The notes under the pieces: generated by a model
Seen by the model: only the letters and a program-made list of their open reading frames with translations
Database searches by the model: none
Told to the model about the DNA's origin: nothing
Translations under genes and position numbers: made by a program
Part shown: positions 10,091 through 21,154 of the stretch, one piece after another
Layout of the letters: each line of letters opens with the position of its first letter
How positions within the stretch are numbered: the first letter of the stretch is position 1
Assembly (NCBI GenBank): GCA_963732795.1
Contig: CAVTAV010000006.1
Location: 974,656-1,038,655, forward strand
Direction: 5' to 3'
DNA: 64,000 nucleotides
DNA from: CAVTAV01 sp963732795
GTDB taxonomy: Bacteria; Pseudomonadota; Alphaproteobacteria; CAVTAV01

Positions 10091-11196
10091 CTAGCGGATC
10101 GGCTGGCGATTGACGACCGCCGTAATCGGCGCGATCAGGATTCCCTTGGCCTTGAGCGTCGGAATCCATGCCTCAAGCCGGTCGATGGTCACCGGATAGG
10201 CGCGGCCGATCCCGACCGCCGCGCCGTAGCCTTGAGCTACCTTTTCGAGCTCCGCGAGCTCGCCGTCGATCGCGTCGGGCGTCAATGTCGTTGTCGATAT
10301 AGCGGTTATTGACCGCGCGCGGGATGTCCATGCTGCGGGCGATCTTGGCGGCGACGCTGAGCCGCGTGGCGCTGCTGTCGATCAGGATCAGCCCGCGATG
10401 GCTCAGATCCTGCAGCACCGGCGTAATCGCCGTCGTCGATGCGGTGAATTTCGAGCCCATGGAATTGACCACGCCGACATAGCCGGTCATCCGTCCAAGC
10501 ACCTTCTGGAGCCGTTCGATATTCTGGTCGGGCGATAGGGTCGTCAACAGCGCGTCCGGGCCCGGATCGTCGTCGGGATAGCTCACCGGCTCCATCGGGA
10601 TGCCGAGGACCACCTCGTGGCCGGCGGCCCGCGCCTTATCGGCCCATTCCTGTAGATCCTGGGCATAGGCCGAAAAGGATAGCGTGACCTCGGGCGGCAG
10701 CTTGTCGATCGCGTTCTGGGTGCGCTCCTTGGCGAGGCCCAGATCCTCGATGATGATCGCCATCCGCGGCCCGTCCTCGGTCGGATTGAAGGGCTGAGCG
10801 TAGGTCTGCCAGGCGGTCTTGCCGTTCGGGCCCATGACCGGCAGCGTGCCGAAGGGGCTGTCGGTCACGAGGTCGGGATCGTAGCTTTCGACCGATTTCG
10901 GCCCCGCCGGCTCGGCCTTGCTCGGCTCGGTCTTTTCCGATTGCGGATAGGGGCGGTGCGGGCGCCGAGCTATCGTTGAGGGCCACGGTCTGGCCGTCCG
11001 GCTTGCTCGGCGAGGAGACCGGCGGCGCCGGCGCTTGGGCGACGGGCCCGGATGCGCCCTCCGGCGGGCCCGCGAGCAACAGCCAGGTCACGATTCCGCC
11101 GATAATGACGAAGAAGACCAGATAGGCGGCGGCCAGCGTGGCGAAGCCGCCGGCCGGGACGCCCCTGGTCAACGAGGTTGGATTGCTTTGCGACAA
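10091..11196 (-). CDS. Divergent polysaccharide deacetylase family (YibQ-like) membrane-anchored protein (two frameshifts)
   Basis: An N-terminal transmembrane anchor (LAAAYLVFFVIIGGIVTWLLL), a proline-rich linker, then a TIM-barrel-like domain with MAIIIEDLGL, VVLGIPMEP and NSMGSKFTA, the features of the divergent deacetylase family (formerly DUF610). Frames change near 10960 and 10283; two surplus bases give 367 aa. The start would be TTG at 11196. It sits between ctpA and rppH, its usual place in this phylum, and with envC and ctpA suggests a role in cell-envelope remodelling. Catalytic activity is not established for this family. Confidence 0.83.
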
Positions 11197-11259
11197 GGTG
11201 TGGCTCTTATGCTCACCTCACGCCGGGCCCCAGCCCGCCATTGGACAGCTCTCGCCCGG

Positions 11260-12618
11260 CTATTTGTCCCTCGAGGCGGTCGCGAGCGCGATGCCCCGCA
11301 ACAGATCAAGCGCATAGGACAGCTGATAATCGTTGGTCTTGCTGGCCGTGCCGACGTCGTCCGTGTCGCTGTCGCTGCCGGCGTCCGAGGTGGGACCGCC
11401 CGCGCCCGTCTTCGGCGCTTTCGAGCTCCGCCGGCGCCGGCGTCGCGGTGCCCTCGACCGGCGGCGGCGCCGCCAGATGGCCGCGGAGATCCGCCTCGCT
11501 CAGACGCCGACCCTCGTCGTCGATCGGCTCGACCTTGGCTTGTGCGACCTCGATATCCGGCTCGATTCCCTTGGCCTGGATCGACCGTTCGGCGGGCGTG
11601 TAGTAGCGCGCCGTGGTCAGGCGCAGCGCGCCATGGGTGCCCAAGGGAATGATGGTCTGGACCGAACCCTTGCCGAAGGACCGGGTGCCGAGAATGACCG
11701 CGCGGCGGTGATCCTGCAGCGCGCCCGCGACGATTTCGGAGGCCGAGGCCGAGCCGCCGTTGATCAGCACGATCAGCGGCTTGCCGTTCGCCATATCGCC
11801 CGGCTTGGCGTTATAGCGCTGGGTGTCTTCGGGCCGGCGGCCGCGGGTCGAGACGATCTCGCCATGATCGAGAAAATCGTCGGACACGGCGATCGCCTGA
11901 TCGAGCAAGACCGCCCGGATTGTCGCGAAGATCAATGATATAGCCGCGTAGATCGGAGCCGATCTCCTGGGGCAGCTTGGTCAGCGCTTCCTTGACGCCC
12001 GTCATCGGTCTGCTCGTTGAAGGAGGAAATCCGGATATAGCCGACGTCGCGCTCGGCGCGGAACTTGACCGGCTTGATCTGGATGATCTCGCGGGTGATC
12101 GAAACGTCGAACGGTTTGTCCGCGCCGGGCCGCGCGATGGTGAGCTTGATGCTCGAATTGACCGGCCCGCGCATCTTCTCGACCGCGTCGTTCAGTGTCA
12201 TGCCGACGACGGACTCGCCGTCGAGCGCGGTGACGTAGTCCCCGGCCTTGATGCCGGCTCTGGAGGCCGGCGTGCCGTCGATCGGCGAGATGACCTTGAT
12301 CAGGTTGGTGTTGGTATCCATCGTGACTTGGATGCCGAGACCGCCGAATTCGCCCCGCGTCTGCACCTGCATGTCGCGGTAGCTCTTGGCGTTCATATAG
12401 CTCGAATGCGGATCGAGGGATGCCAGCATCCCGTTGATCGCGGCCTCGATCATCTTCTCGTCGTCGACCGGCTCGACATAATCGGACCGGACGCGCTCGA
12501 TGACGTCGCCCAGAAGATTGAGCTGGCTGAAGATATCGGACTTCGGCTCCTCGCGCCCGACGCTCGGGAACGCGAACAAGACCAATACGATCAGCGCGGC
12601 TGGGGCTAATCTCCGCAT
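11260..12618 (-). CDS. ctpA: S41 family carboxy-terminal processing peptidase (three frameshifts)
   Basis: A periplasmic serine protease with a signal peptide (LAPAALIVLVLFAFPSV), a PDZ domain (GGLGIQVTM to MRGPVNSSIKL) and the S41 catalytic core with NGGSASASEIVAGAL and SFGKGSVQT, where Ser and Lys form the dyad. Frame breaks near 12005, 11907 and 11410; at 11907 the leucine codon CTG reads CTTG. Three surplus bases give 451 aa with an Asp/Ser/Thr-rich tail ending at 11260. The ATG at 12618 overlaps the envC stop. CtpA proteases typically process lipoproteins or cell-wall hydrolases, matching the envC neighbour. Confidence 0.93.
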
Positions 12619-13899
12619 CACCCACTAACCTTTCTTTCACTCGCCGCTAGCCACGGGAGCGGGTTGATAGGCTCACCTTGTTTCCGAAGTTCCGACATAC
12701 AGCCGAGGCTGGGAACCAGGCAAGCCGTCCGATGAACCATTTCCCATCTGGCCCAACGGCTCGCCGGCCAATACCCATTGGCCTACGACGCCGTCAATCC
12801 GGGACATTCCCGCAAGCAGGGTATGATATCCCTCGCCGTGGGAGATGATCAAGAGTTGGCCATAATGCCGGAACCGCCCGGCAAATACGATTCGCCCGTC
12901 ATAAGGGGCCACGACTTCCGCATGGTCGCGTGTTGCAATCACAACGCCTTTCCGAGGTACGCCGTTTTCGTCGTCCTGTCCATAGAGTGCGACAATTTTG
13001 CCTTTCGCCGGCAGGGGCAGCGTTCCGCGTACGCTTGAGAACGGCCGCTCCATCAGGGCCGCGACGTCCTGGGTGCTGCTCCGGCTTCGGCTTGGTGAGC
13101 CGGCTGGCGGCGTCTCGCGCGGCCTTGTCGATCGCGGCCTGGGCCTTCTCCTGCTCCTCCAGCTTGTCGATCAGGGAGCGAAGATCGGTCGCCTCGGCGG
13201 CGAGCTTGGCCATGCGCTCGTCGGTCGCCTTGGCCTCGGCAAGCGTGCGCTTGCGCTCCGTCCGACTTCTGGGCCAGCAGGTCGTCGATCTCGTCGCGCT
13301 TCTGCTTCAAGCGTTTCGGACTGGTCCGCGAGCGACAGGCGCTCCATCTCGATATCCGCGCGCAAGGCCCTGATCGCGGCGACCTTCCGGCCGATCTCGC
13401 GGGCGCGGCCGGCCAAGGGTCGGGATGATCCGGTCGAGCAGCAGTCCCGGTCCGCGCGGTGTCGGTCACGGTGGCGGGGCGGGCGATCAGGGTGACCGTG
13501 GGCTGCTCGCTGAAGCGCTGCAACCCGGCGAGGAGCTTCGACAGCTCGCCGCGGCGGGCGTCCAGATCCTTCTTCTTGGCGGCCTCGTCTTGTGCGCGAG
13601 CGACTTGATCTTGTCCTCCAGCGCGGTGACGCGGACTTCGAGGTCCTGAACCTGGGCCGCGGTCGTCGATCAGCTGCTTGCTGCAGCGTGTCGGATTCCT
13701 TGGCGATCTTCTCGGCCTTGCCGGTCAGCTCCTTGCTGCGCGCTGCGGCCTTCCTCGATCTGCTTTTCGATGTCCTGGAGATGCTGGGCGGTGTCGGATT
13801 TGCTCGGAGCGTGCGTCCTCGCCGGCGGCGCGCACCGCCGTCCCTTGCAGGACCAGCGCGAGGCCCGCAGGCCAGGAGGATCGCCCTAGGACGCAACAT
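12618..13899 (-). CDS. envC: Murein hydrolase activator EnvC, M23 family (many frameshifts)
   Basis: EnvC-like proteins are periplasmic coiled-coil proteins with a degenerate LytM domain that activate amidases at division. Pieces in all three frames together give a signal peptide (MLRPRAILLACG + LALVLQGTAVRA), a long coiled coil (SKELTGKAEKIAKESDTLQQ, LAKLAAEATDLRSLIDKLEEQ) and the M23 domain (GKIVALYGQDDENG, HAEVVAPYDGRIVFAG). After a last surplus base near 12693 the normal end GEPINPLPWLA is regained. I count roughly ten breaks, including two CTG-to-CTTG changes (about 13309 and 13415). The start overlaps the end of gpmI by 14 bases. Without correction it encodes no functional protein. Confidence 0.85.
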
Positions 13900-15538
13900 G
13901 GTGTCCGCTCGCTTCCAGCACGCGGCGGTCGTTCGCGGCGCCCTGGCGCATGGCGTTGATCAGGCTGTGGCCGGTCATTTCCTTCGGCTTCGGCAGCTCC
14001 ATCAGCTCCAGCACCGTCGGCGCGATATCGGCAAGCCGGCCGTTCGCCAGGGAGACCGTGTCGTGCTCCGCCCGGCAATCGACCAGCACCAGGGGCACGA
14101 GATTGGTCGTATGCGCCGTGTGGGGCTGATGGGTGACGGGATCGCTCATCTGCTCCGAGATTGCCGTGGTCCGCCGTGATCAGCATCGCGCCGCCGACCC
14201 GGGCCAGGGCGTCGCGCAATTCGCCGAGGCTGTGATCGACCGTCTCCACCGCCTTGACCGCGGCGCTCAGGATTCCGGTGTGGCCGACCATGTCGGGATT
14301 GGCGAAGTTCACGACGATCAGGTCGTAGATCCCGCTCTCGATCGCCTGAACGAGCTTCTCGGTGACCTCGGGCGCCGACATCTCGGGCTGGAGATCGTAG
14401 GTCGCGACCTTGGGCGAGGGGACGAGAATGCGGTCCTCGCCGTCGAATTCGTGCTCGTCGCCGCCATTCAGGAAGAAGGTGACATGGGCGTATTTCTCGG
14501 TCTCCGCGATCCGGAGCTGGCGGAGCCTTGCCTTGGCCATGACCTCGCCCGAGCGTGTTCACCACGCGCTCGGCCGGGAACAGCGCGGGCAGATAGCGGT
14601 TCAAGCTGTCGGAATATTCGACCATGCCGCATTTGGCGGCGAAATCGACCCGGCGGCGGCGCGGGAAGCCTTCGAAATGGTTCTCGACCAGGGCCGATCA
14701 GGATCTGCCGGGCGCGGTCGGCGCGGAAATTCGCCATCAGCAGCCCATCGCCGTCGCGCATGCCTTTGAAGCTGCCGACGACGGTCGGCTCGACGAATTC
14801 GTCGTTCTCGCCGCGCTCATAGGCCGCCGTCACGGCCGCCTCGGCGGTCGACGCATTGTGGCCGTCGCCCTCGACCATGCAGACATAGGCCTTCTCGACC
14901 CGGTCCCAGCGCTTGTCGCGGTCCATGGCGAAATAGCGTCCGATCACGGTGGCGATCGAGACCGTATCCAGATCCGCCGTGGCGGCTTCGAATTTGCGGA
15001 TGTAGCCGACGGCGCTGCGCGGCGGGGTGTCCCGGCCGTCCAGGAGCGCATGGATCGCGACCCGAATACCGGCACCCGCGATGATCCGCGCGAGTGCTGC
15101 GATGTGATCCTGGTGGGAATGGACGCCGCCCGGCGACATGAGCCCCATGAGGTGGCAGGTGCCGCCCGAAGCCTTGAGCGCCGCGATGAAATCGACGAGA
15201 GCGGGGATTTTCTCGATCTCGCCCGCTTCGATGGCGTGGTCGATCCGCGGCAGGTCCTGCAGCACGATCCGGCCGCCGCCGATATTCATGTGGCCGACCT
15301 CGGAATTGCCCATCTGGCCCGCGGGCAGGCCCACGGCGACGCCAGACGTTTCAATGAGCGCGGTGGGGCAGGTCTCGATCAGCGAGGACCAGACCGGCGT
15401 CTTGGCTTGGGCGATGGCGTTATCGGCGCCCTCGGCGCTGACGCCCCAGCCGTCCAGAATGCACAAAACGACCGGCCTGGGCCGGTCTGCTTGCGCTCCA
15501 GACCGGGCGCCGGACGCTCTCTCTGTCGTGCTAGCCAT
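13886..15538 (-). CDS. gpmI: 2,3-bisphosphoglycerate-independent phosphoglycerate mutase (three frameshifts)
   Basis: Interconverts 3- and 2-phosphoglycerate in glycolysis using two Mn ions. Motifs: VVLCILDGWG near the N-terminus, GQMGNSEVGHMNIG with the phosphorylated serine, HLMGLMSPGGVHSH, HALLDGRDTPP, NFRADRARQI and the C-terminal ITADHGN. Breaks near 14695, 14555 and 14155, each restored by removing one base; about 549 aa, slightly longer than usual at both ends. ATG at 15538 assumed; starts nearer the first motif are possible. Confidence 0.94.
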
Positions 15539-15677
15539 ATCTCCCGACGGTACCACCGATTGGGTTGATTAATCTCTAAGCCCCGGAATTTACGCCGATA
15601 TGGGCCGTCCGGGCCGAATTACGAGAATGTTTAACGTAAAAAGCCGTGTTTTCCCAATAATTTCCCGAGCAAACTTG

Positions 15678-16127
15678 TCACGCCCGGTGATAGGGATGGC
15701 CGGCGAGAATGGTCGAGGCCCGGTAGAGCTGCTCGGCGAGCATCCCTCGCACCATCAGATGGGGCCATGTCATGGGCCCGAGCGAGAGCCGCATATCGGC
15801 CCGGTCGAGGACCGCAAGCCCATGCCCGTCCGCCCCGCCGATCAGAAACGCCACGTCGCCGACCCCGGCGTCCCGCCAGCGCTTCAAGCGCTCCGCGAAG
15901 CCGACGCTGTCGAGGGTTTCGCCCCGCTCGTCGAGCGCCACCATCGTCGCTCCGGGGGGCACCGCCTTCAACAGCCGCTCACCCTCGCGTGTCTGGCGGT
16001 CCGCGCCGCCCGGCTCAGTGAAATCCCTGACCGTCACGGTCCAGGGCAGCCGCTTGACATAGGTATCGAGGATCTGCTGCTCGGGGCCCTTTCGCGACCT
16101 GCCGATGGCGGCAATGACGATCCGCAT
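15678..16127 (-). CDS. rlmH: 23S rRNA (pseudouridine1915-N3)-methyltransferase RlmH
   Basis: A SPOUT-fold methyltransferase that modifies helix 69 of 23S rRNA. The intact 149-aa product begins MRIVIAAIGRSRKGPEQQ and contains the SAM-binding knot FLIGGADGHG and the C-terminal EQLYRASTILAGHPYHR, diagnostic for RlmH. ATG at 16127 is preferred to one six bases upstream because of alignment with the family N-terminus. Directly downstream of rsfS, its standard partner. Confidence 0.97.
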   Translation of the reverse strand: MRIVIAAIGRSRKGPEQQILDTYVKRLPWTVTVRDFTEPGGADRQTREGERLLKAVPPGATMVALDERGETLDSVGFAERLKRWRDAGVGDVAFLIGGADGHGLAVLDRADMRLSLGPMTWPHLMVRGMLAEQLYRASTILAGHPYHRA

Positions 16128-16187
16128 AACCACCCTCCGGCTTGGCGACAGCCGCGCCGCCTTACGTCTCGTAGCCGTCCGCCGGGC

Positions 16188-16586
16188 TTAAACCGCGGCG
16201 ACCAGTCCCCGGTCGATATCCGCCGACCACATCTTCTCGAGATTGTAGAAGGCGCGGACCTCGGGCCTGAACAGATGCACGACCACGTCTCCGGCGTCGA
16301 TAAGGACCCAATCGGCCTGGGGCAAGCCCTCGGCCGCGCGCGTCTCGTAGCCCTGGTCCTTCAATCGCCGAACCACGTGATCGGCCATCGACGCCACGTG
16401 CCGATGGGACGTGCCGCTGGCGATGACCATATAATCCGCGATTGAGGATTTGCCGGCTAGGCCGATGGAGACGGCGTCTTGCGCCTTGTCGTCGTCGAGA
16501 GATTTGAGGACAGCATTCAACAGACGTTGCACAGGCTTCGTCGATTTACGAGCTGGAATAGGCGAATACTCCTGAAGCTTCTCCAA
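16188..16586 (-). CDS. rsfS: Ribosome silencing factor RsfS
   Basis: RsfS binds L14 and blocks subunit joining when nutrients are scarce. The 132-aa product has the family core KAQDAVSIGLAGKSSIADYM, SGTSHRHVASMADHV and WVLIDAGDVVVHLFRPEVR. Intact. Located between nadD and rlmH as in most proteobacteria. Confidence 0.96.
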   Translation of the reverse strand: MEKLQEYSPIPARKSTKPVQRLLNAVLKSLDDDKAQDAVSIGLAGKSSIADYMVIASGTSHRHVASMADHVVRRLKDQGYETRAAEGLPQADWVLIDAGDVVVHLFRPEVRAFYNLEKMWSADIDRGLVAAV

Positions 16587-16644
16587 TGGTGCCGGGCGCC
16601 TCGCGCCCGCGCATGATCCTAGATTATAATCTTGACGGTTTTTT

Positions 16645-17296
16645 TCAACCTCGATCGCATGACCGGATCGCCGTGGCCGACACGGGGCTCAAAGTGCCGT
16701 GGAGAAACACCCAGGCGGGCGGTTTCCGGGAGGCCAGGCGCCGCGCCTGGTGCTCGGACAGGCGGTAGCGGGCGAAGGCATGGGCGGCCTTGCAGGCGTT
16801 GGCGGCGAGCGTGTAGCCCGGCCGGTCGTAGACGGCGATGGGGACGGTTTCGAAGATCGCCCGCCAGCGCTGCCATTTGGCGATCTGGATGAGGTTGTCG
16901 GCCCCCATCAGCCAGACGAAGCGGACGTCCGGCGCGCGCGCCGCCAAGCGTCTCGATCGTATCGGCGGTGTATTGGCTGCCGAGCCCGGCCTCGATATCG
17001 GTGACGACGATGCGCCGGTCCGCGCCGGCGACCGCCCTGGCCTGGGCGAAGCGCTCGGCCAGGGGCGCCATGCCGTCGGTGGGCTTAAGCGGGTTCTGCG
17101 GCGAGACGAGCCACCAGATCTGATCGAGATCGAGCCGTTTGCGGAGCTCGCGCGAAATATGGAGGTGGCCTTCATGGGCGGGATTGAACGAGCCGCCAAG
17201 CAGGCCGATCCGGGCGCCGCGCCGATCGGCGAGGCCCGGTAGCCGGAGGATCGCCCGCGCCTCAGGGCCGGATCTGGCCCGTGCCCCGGACGACAT
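16645..17296 (-). CDS. nadD: Nicotinate-nucleotide adenylyltransferase NadD (one frameshift)
   Basis: Makes deamido-NAD in NAD synthesis. The nucleotidyltransferase motif GLLGGSFNPAHEGHLHI is near residue 30, WWLVSPQNPLK follows, and the second frame provides WLMGADNL and the C-terminal SATAIR motif. The break at 16946 changes an expected CTG to CTTG; removal gives 216 aa. The assumed ATG at 17296 overlaps proA by 35 bases. Confidence 0.93.
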
Positions 17297-18556
17297 ATTT
17301 GAAGGTGGTCAATTGCTCGACGCCGACGGGCCCCGGCGAATGCAGCTTGCCGGTCGAGATGCCGATCTCCGCGCCCATGCCGAACTCGCCGCCGTCGGCG
17401 AATTGGGTCGAGGCGTTGTGCATCACGATGACACTGTCGACCTCGTCCAGGAACTTCTCGGCGGCCGCCGCGTCCTCGGTGACGATGGATTCCGTGTGGC
17501 GGGAATTGTGGTGCGCGATATGGTCGATCGCGCCCGCGACGCCGTCCACGGCCTTGACGGCGATGATCGCGTCGAGGAACTCGGTGTCCCAATCGGCCTC
17601 GGTCGCTGGCACGATCCGGGAATCGAGCGCGCGGGTCGCCTCGTCGCCGCGCACTTCGCAGCCGGCCTGGATCAGGTCATCGACGATCGGCTTCAGATGG
17701 GTGCCGAGCACGGCCTTGTCGACCAAGCAGCGTCTCGGCCGCGCCGCAAATGCCGGTCCGGCGCATCTTGGCGTTGAGCGTGATCTTGGCGCGCCTTGTC
17801 GAGATCGGCCGCGCGGTCGACATAGACGTGGCACAGCCCTTCGAGATGGGCGAGCACCTGGATCTGGCTTTCCTGCTGGACCCGCTCGATCAGCCCGCGT
17901 CCGCCGCGCGGCACGATCACATCGATATAATCGACCATCCGCAGCATGACGCCGACGGCCGCCCGGTCCTGGGTCGGCACCATCTGGATCGCCGCTTCGG
18001 GGAGTCCCGCGGATTTCAGGCCTTCGACCAGCGCCGCGTGGATCGCCCGGCTGGACAGCGTGCTTTCCGTGCCGCCGCGCAGGATCACCGCATTGCCCGC
18101 TTTGAGGCACAGGCCGCCGGCATCCGCCGTCACATTGGGCCGGGATTCATAGATGATCCCGATGACGCCGAGAGGCACGCGGACGCGCGAGATTTCGAGC
18201 CCGTTGGGCCGGGTCCATTTGGCGAGAACGCGCGCCGACCGGATCGGCCAGCGCCGCGACTTCTTCGAGGCCCACGGCCATCGCCTCGACGCGCTTGTCG
18301 TTCAAGGTCAGCCGGTCGAGGAACGCGCCCTTGGTGCCGCGCTGCTTGGCGGCCGCAACGTCCTGGGCATTGGCCTCCAGAATGGCGGCGCTATTCGCGC
18401 GGATGGCGGCCGCGGCGGCCTTGAGCGCTGCGTTCTTGGCTCGGTGGAGGCGCGCGCCAGCTCATGCGCGGCCGCGCGGGCGCGTTCGCCCATAGTGATC
18501 ATGGCCGCTTCGAGATCGGCGGCTTCCGGCTCGCGGGCAAGAGTGGTCAGGCTCAT
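17262..18556 (-). CDS. proA: Gamma-glutamyl phosphate reductase ProA (several frameshifts)
   Basis: Second enzyme of proline synthesis, NADPH-dependent reduction of glutamyl phosphate. Pieces cover the N-terminus (MSLTTLAREPEAADLEAAM), the cofactor region MPLGVIGIIYESRPNVTADA with GNAVILRGG, and the C-terminal FMNAS-like VIVMHNASTQFADGGEFGMG and GVEQLTTFKYVVRG. Breaks near 18440, 18235, 17790 and 17725; the last turns CTG into CTTG. Starts three bases after proB ends. Confidence 0.92.
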
Positions 18557-18559
18557 GGC

Positions 18560-19727
18560 TCAGGCCTCCTTCACGCCGGGCTCGCTCTCGCTTGCGGCGA
18601 GGAGCACGAGATCGTCCCGGTGGATGAGTTCTTCGCGGCCACGGTAGCCGAGAATGGCTTCGATATCACGGCTTTTGTGGCCGATGATGCGCTTGGCGTC
18701 CTTGCTCGAATAGGCCGAAAGCCCGCGCGCGATCTCGCGGCCTGAGGCATCGCGCACCCTCACCGCATCGCCGCGCTCGAACATGCCTTCGACCGCCGTA
18801 ACGCCTGCCGGTAGAAGGCTTTTCCCCCGTCCCAAGCGCACCGGCGGCCCCGGCGTCGACAAGGTAATCCCCGGCGGGCACCAGGGTTCCGGCGATCCAT
18901 TGCTTGCGGGCGGTGACGGGCGTCGCCTCGGGCAGGAACCAACTCCCCCGACCGGTCTCGCGGAAGCGCTGCAACGGGTGCGTTTCCTTGCCGTTGATGA
19001 TCGCCATCGCGCAGCCGGCAGCGACCGCGATCCGGGCGGCGGCGAGCTTGGTGACCATGCCGCCCTTGCCGAAGCCGGTGGGCTTGGGCGCGCCGGCCAT
19101 ATCTGCGATCTCGTTGGTGATCGCACGGACGACGGGCACGAATTCGGCGTCCGGATCGGTTTCGGGATTGGCGGTGTAGAGCCCGTCCACGTCGGACAGC
19201 AGGATCAGGCAATCGGCGCTGATCATCTGGGCGACGCGGGCGGCGAGCCGATCGTTGTCGCCGTAGCGGATTTCGGCGGTCGCCACCGTGTCGTTCTCGT
19301 TGATCACGGGGATCGCGCCGAGGCTCAACAGCGTGTTGATGGTGCTGCGGGCATTGAGATAGCGGCGGCGTTCCTCGGTGTCCGAGAGGGTCAGGAGGAT
19401 TTGGGCGACGGTGATCTCGTGCTCGCCGAGGATTTCCTGATAGGCGTGGGCGAGGCGGATCTGACCGACCGACGCCGCAGCCTGGCTTTCTTCGAGCTTC
19501 TGGCGGGTCAGATTGAGGCCGAGATGGCGGCGGCCGAGAGCGATCGCGCCGGAAGAAACGATCACCACCTCCTTGCCGCCGTCCTTGCGCAAGGCGGCGA
19601 TATCCGCCGCGACGGTTTTCAGCCAGTTGCGCCGAAGGGTGCCGCTCGGGGATTCGACCAGAAGGGCCGAGCCGATCTTGATGACGACCCGGCGCGCCTT
19701 GTCGAGGGCGGAGATCGCGGACTGCAT
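18560..19727 (-). CDS. proB: Glutamate 5-kinase ProB with PUA domain (one frameshift)
   Basis: First enzyme of proline synthesis. Amino-acid-kinase core with VVIKIGSALLV, VIVSSGAIALG, INENDTV, LLSDVDGLYTANP and GFGKGGMVTKLAAA. After a break near 18840 the second frame supplies the C-terminal PUA domain (RGDAVRVRDASGREIARGL). One surplus base; 388 aa. Its ATG overlaps the obgE stop (TGATG). Confidence 0.95.
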
Positions 19728-20764
19728 CACGACGCTCCCTGCGCCGTCTGAAGAGGTGCTGCGTCCTCAGCGCGATGCTTGGTCACGACGGCCAGCAGTT
19801 CGCCGAGCACGTCCTGAACGCCTTCGCCGCTCGCCGCCGAAATCGCCCGGACCGGCGCTTTCACGGCCTTTTCCAACGCCTTCACCCGCTTGGTCCGGGT
19901 CTTGTCGTCCAAGCGCATCGCATTTGTTGAGCGCCACGATCTCGGGCTTCTTGGCGAGGCCGTGGCCGTATTCCTTGAGCTCCTGCCGGATCGACTTATA
20001 GGCCCCGGCGACATCCTCCTCCGTGCCGTCGACGAGATGGAGGAGCACGTTGCAGCGCTCGACATGGCCGAGGAAGCGGTCGCCGAGCCCGGCGCCTTCA
20101 TGGGCGCCTTCGATCAGGCCGGGGATGTCGGCGAGCACGAATTCCGACCCGTGGACATGGACGACGCCAAGCTGGGGATGGAGCGTGGTGAAGGGATAGT
20201 CCGCGATCTTCGGCTTGGCCCGGCTGACGGCGGCAAGGAAGGTCGATTTGCCGGCATTGGGCAGGCCGACGAGCCCGGCATCGGCGATCAGTTTCAGCCG
20301 GAGCCAGATCGCCATCTCCTTGGCCGCGCTCGCCGGGCTGGGCCTTGCGGGGCGCGCGGTTGGTCGAGCTCTTGAAGAACATGTTGCCGAGCCCGCCCCG
20401 GCCGCCTTCGAGGAGCCGGACGCTCTGGCCGACCTCGGTCATGTCGGCGAACAGGGTCTCGCCGTCCTCGTCGAACACCTGGGTGCCGGCGGGGACCTTG
20501 AGCACCGCATCCGCGCCGTTCGCGCCGGTGCGGTTGCGGCCCATGCCGTGCATGCCGGTCTTGGCCTTGAAATGCTGCTGGAAGCGGTAGTCGATCAGGG
20601 TGTTGAGGCCGTCGACGCATTCGACCATAGACATCGCCGCCCTTGCCGCCGTTGCCGCCGTCGGGGCCGCCGAATTCGATGAATTTCTCGCGCCGAAAGC
20701 TCACGCAGCCGGCGCCGCCATTGCCGCTGCTGACATAGACTTTCGCCTGATCCAGAAATTTCAT
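19727..20764 (-). CDS. obgE: GTPase ObgE/CgtA (three frameshifts)
   Basis: An essential GTPase of 50S assembly and stress control. The Obg fold (MKFLDQAKVYVSSGNGGAGC, EFGGPDGGNGGKGGDV) precedes the G domain with GLPNAGKSTFL, DIPGLIEGA and NKCD. Breaks near 20638, 20330 and 19911, the last again CTTG for CTG within CDALDDKTR. Three surplus bases give 344 aa. Preceded by rplU-rpmA, the standard order. Confidence 0.95.
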
Positions 20765-20817
20765 CGCGCTGTAACATTTCGTCCGGCTGCCGGAAGTCTT
20801 AGATAAGTCCCGATACG

Positions 20818-20843
20818 AAAAAAGGGAATGGCCGACCATTCCC
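20818..20843 (-). terminator. Rho-independent terminator after rpmA
   Basis: On the minus strand GGGAATGG-TCGG-CCATTCCC forms a perfect 8-bp stem followed by six T. It lies 48 bases past the rpmA stop and before obgE, so it separates the ribosomal pair from the obgE-proBA transcript at least in part. Confidence 0.85.
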
Positions 20844-20890
20844 TCTTTCAGAACAGCGGGCCGTGGTCTGGGGCCCGATATCGGGGCCCG

Positions 20891-21148
20891 TCAGTCGGAC
20901 GGGATCACGGACACATAGGTCCGGCCCAGCCGACCCTTGTCGAATCTGACATTGCCTTCGGTGGTTGCAAAGAGGGTGTGGTCCTTGCCCATGCCGACAT
21001 TCTCGCCCGGGTGCCATTTCGTGCCCCGCTGGCGGATGATGATGTTGCCGGAGATCACCTTCTCGCCGCCGAATTTCTTCACGCCGAGGCGCCGGCCTGC
21101 CGTATCGCGGCCGTTGCGGGAGCTACCGCCTGCTTTCTTATGGGCCAT
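20891..21148 (-). CDS. rpmA: 50S ribosomal protein L27
   Basis: The intact 85-aa product starts MAHKKAGGSSRNGRD, whose N-terminal tail reaches the peptidyl-transferase centre, and contains GGEKVISGNIIIRQRGTK and GKDHTLFA. Six bases separate it from rplU. No N-terminal extension needing cleavage is present. Confidence 0.98.
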   Translation of the reverse strand: MAHKKAGGSSRNGRDTAGRRLGVKKFGGEKVISGNIIIRQRGTKWHPGENVGMGKDHTLFATTEGNVRFDKGRLGRTYVSVIPSD

Positions 21149-21154
21149 GAGTCC

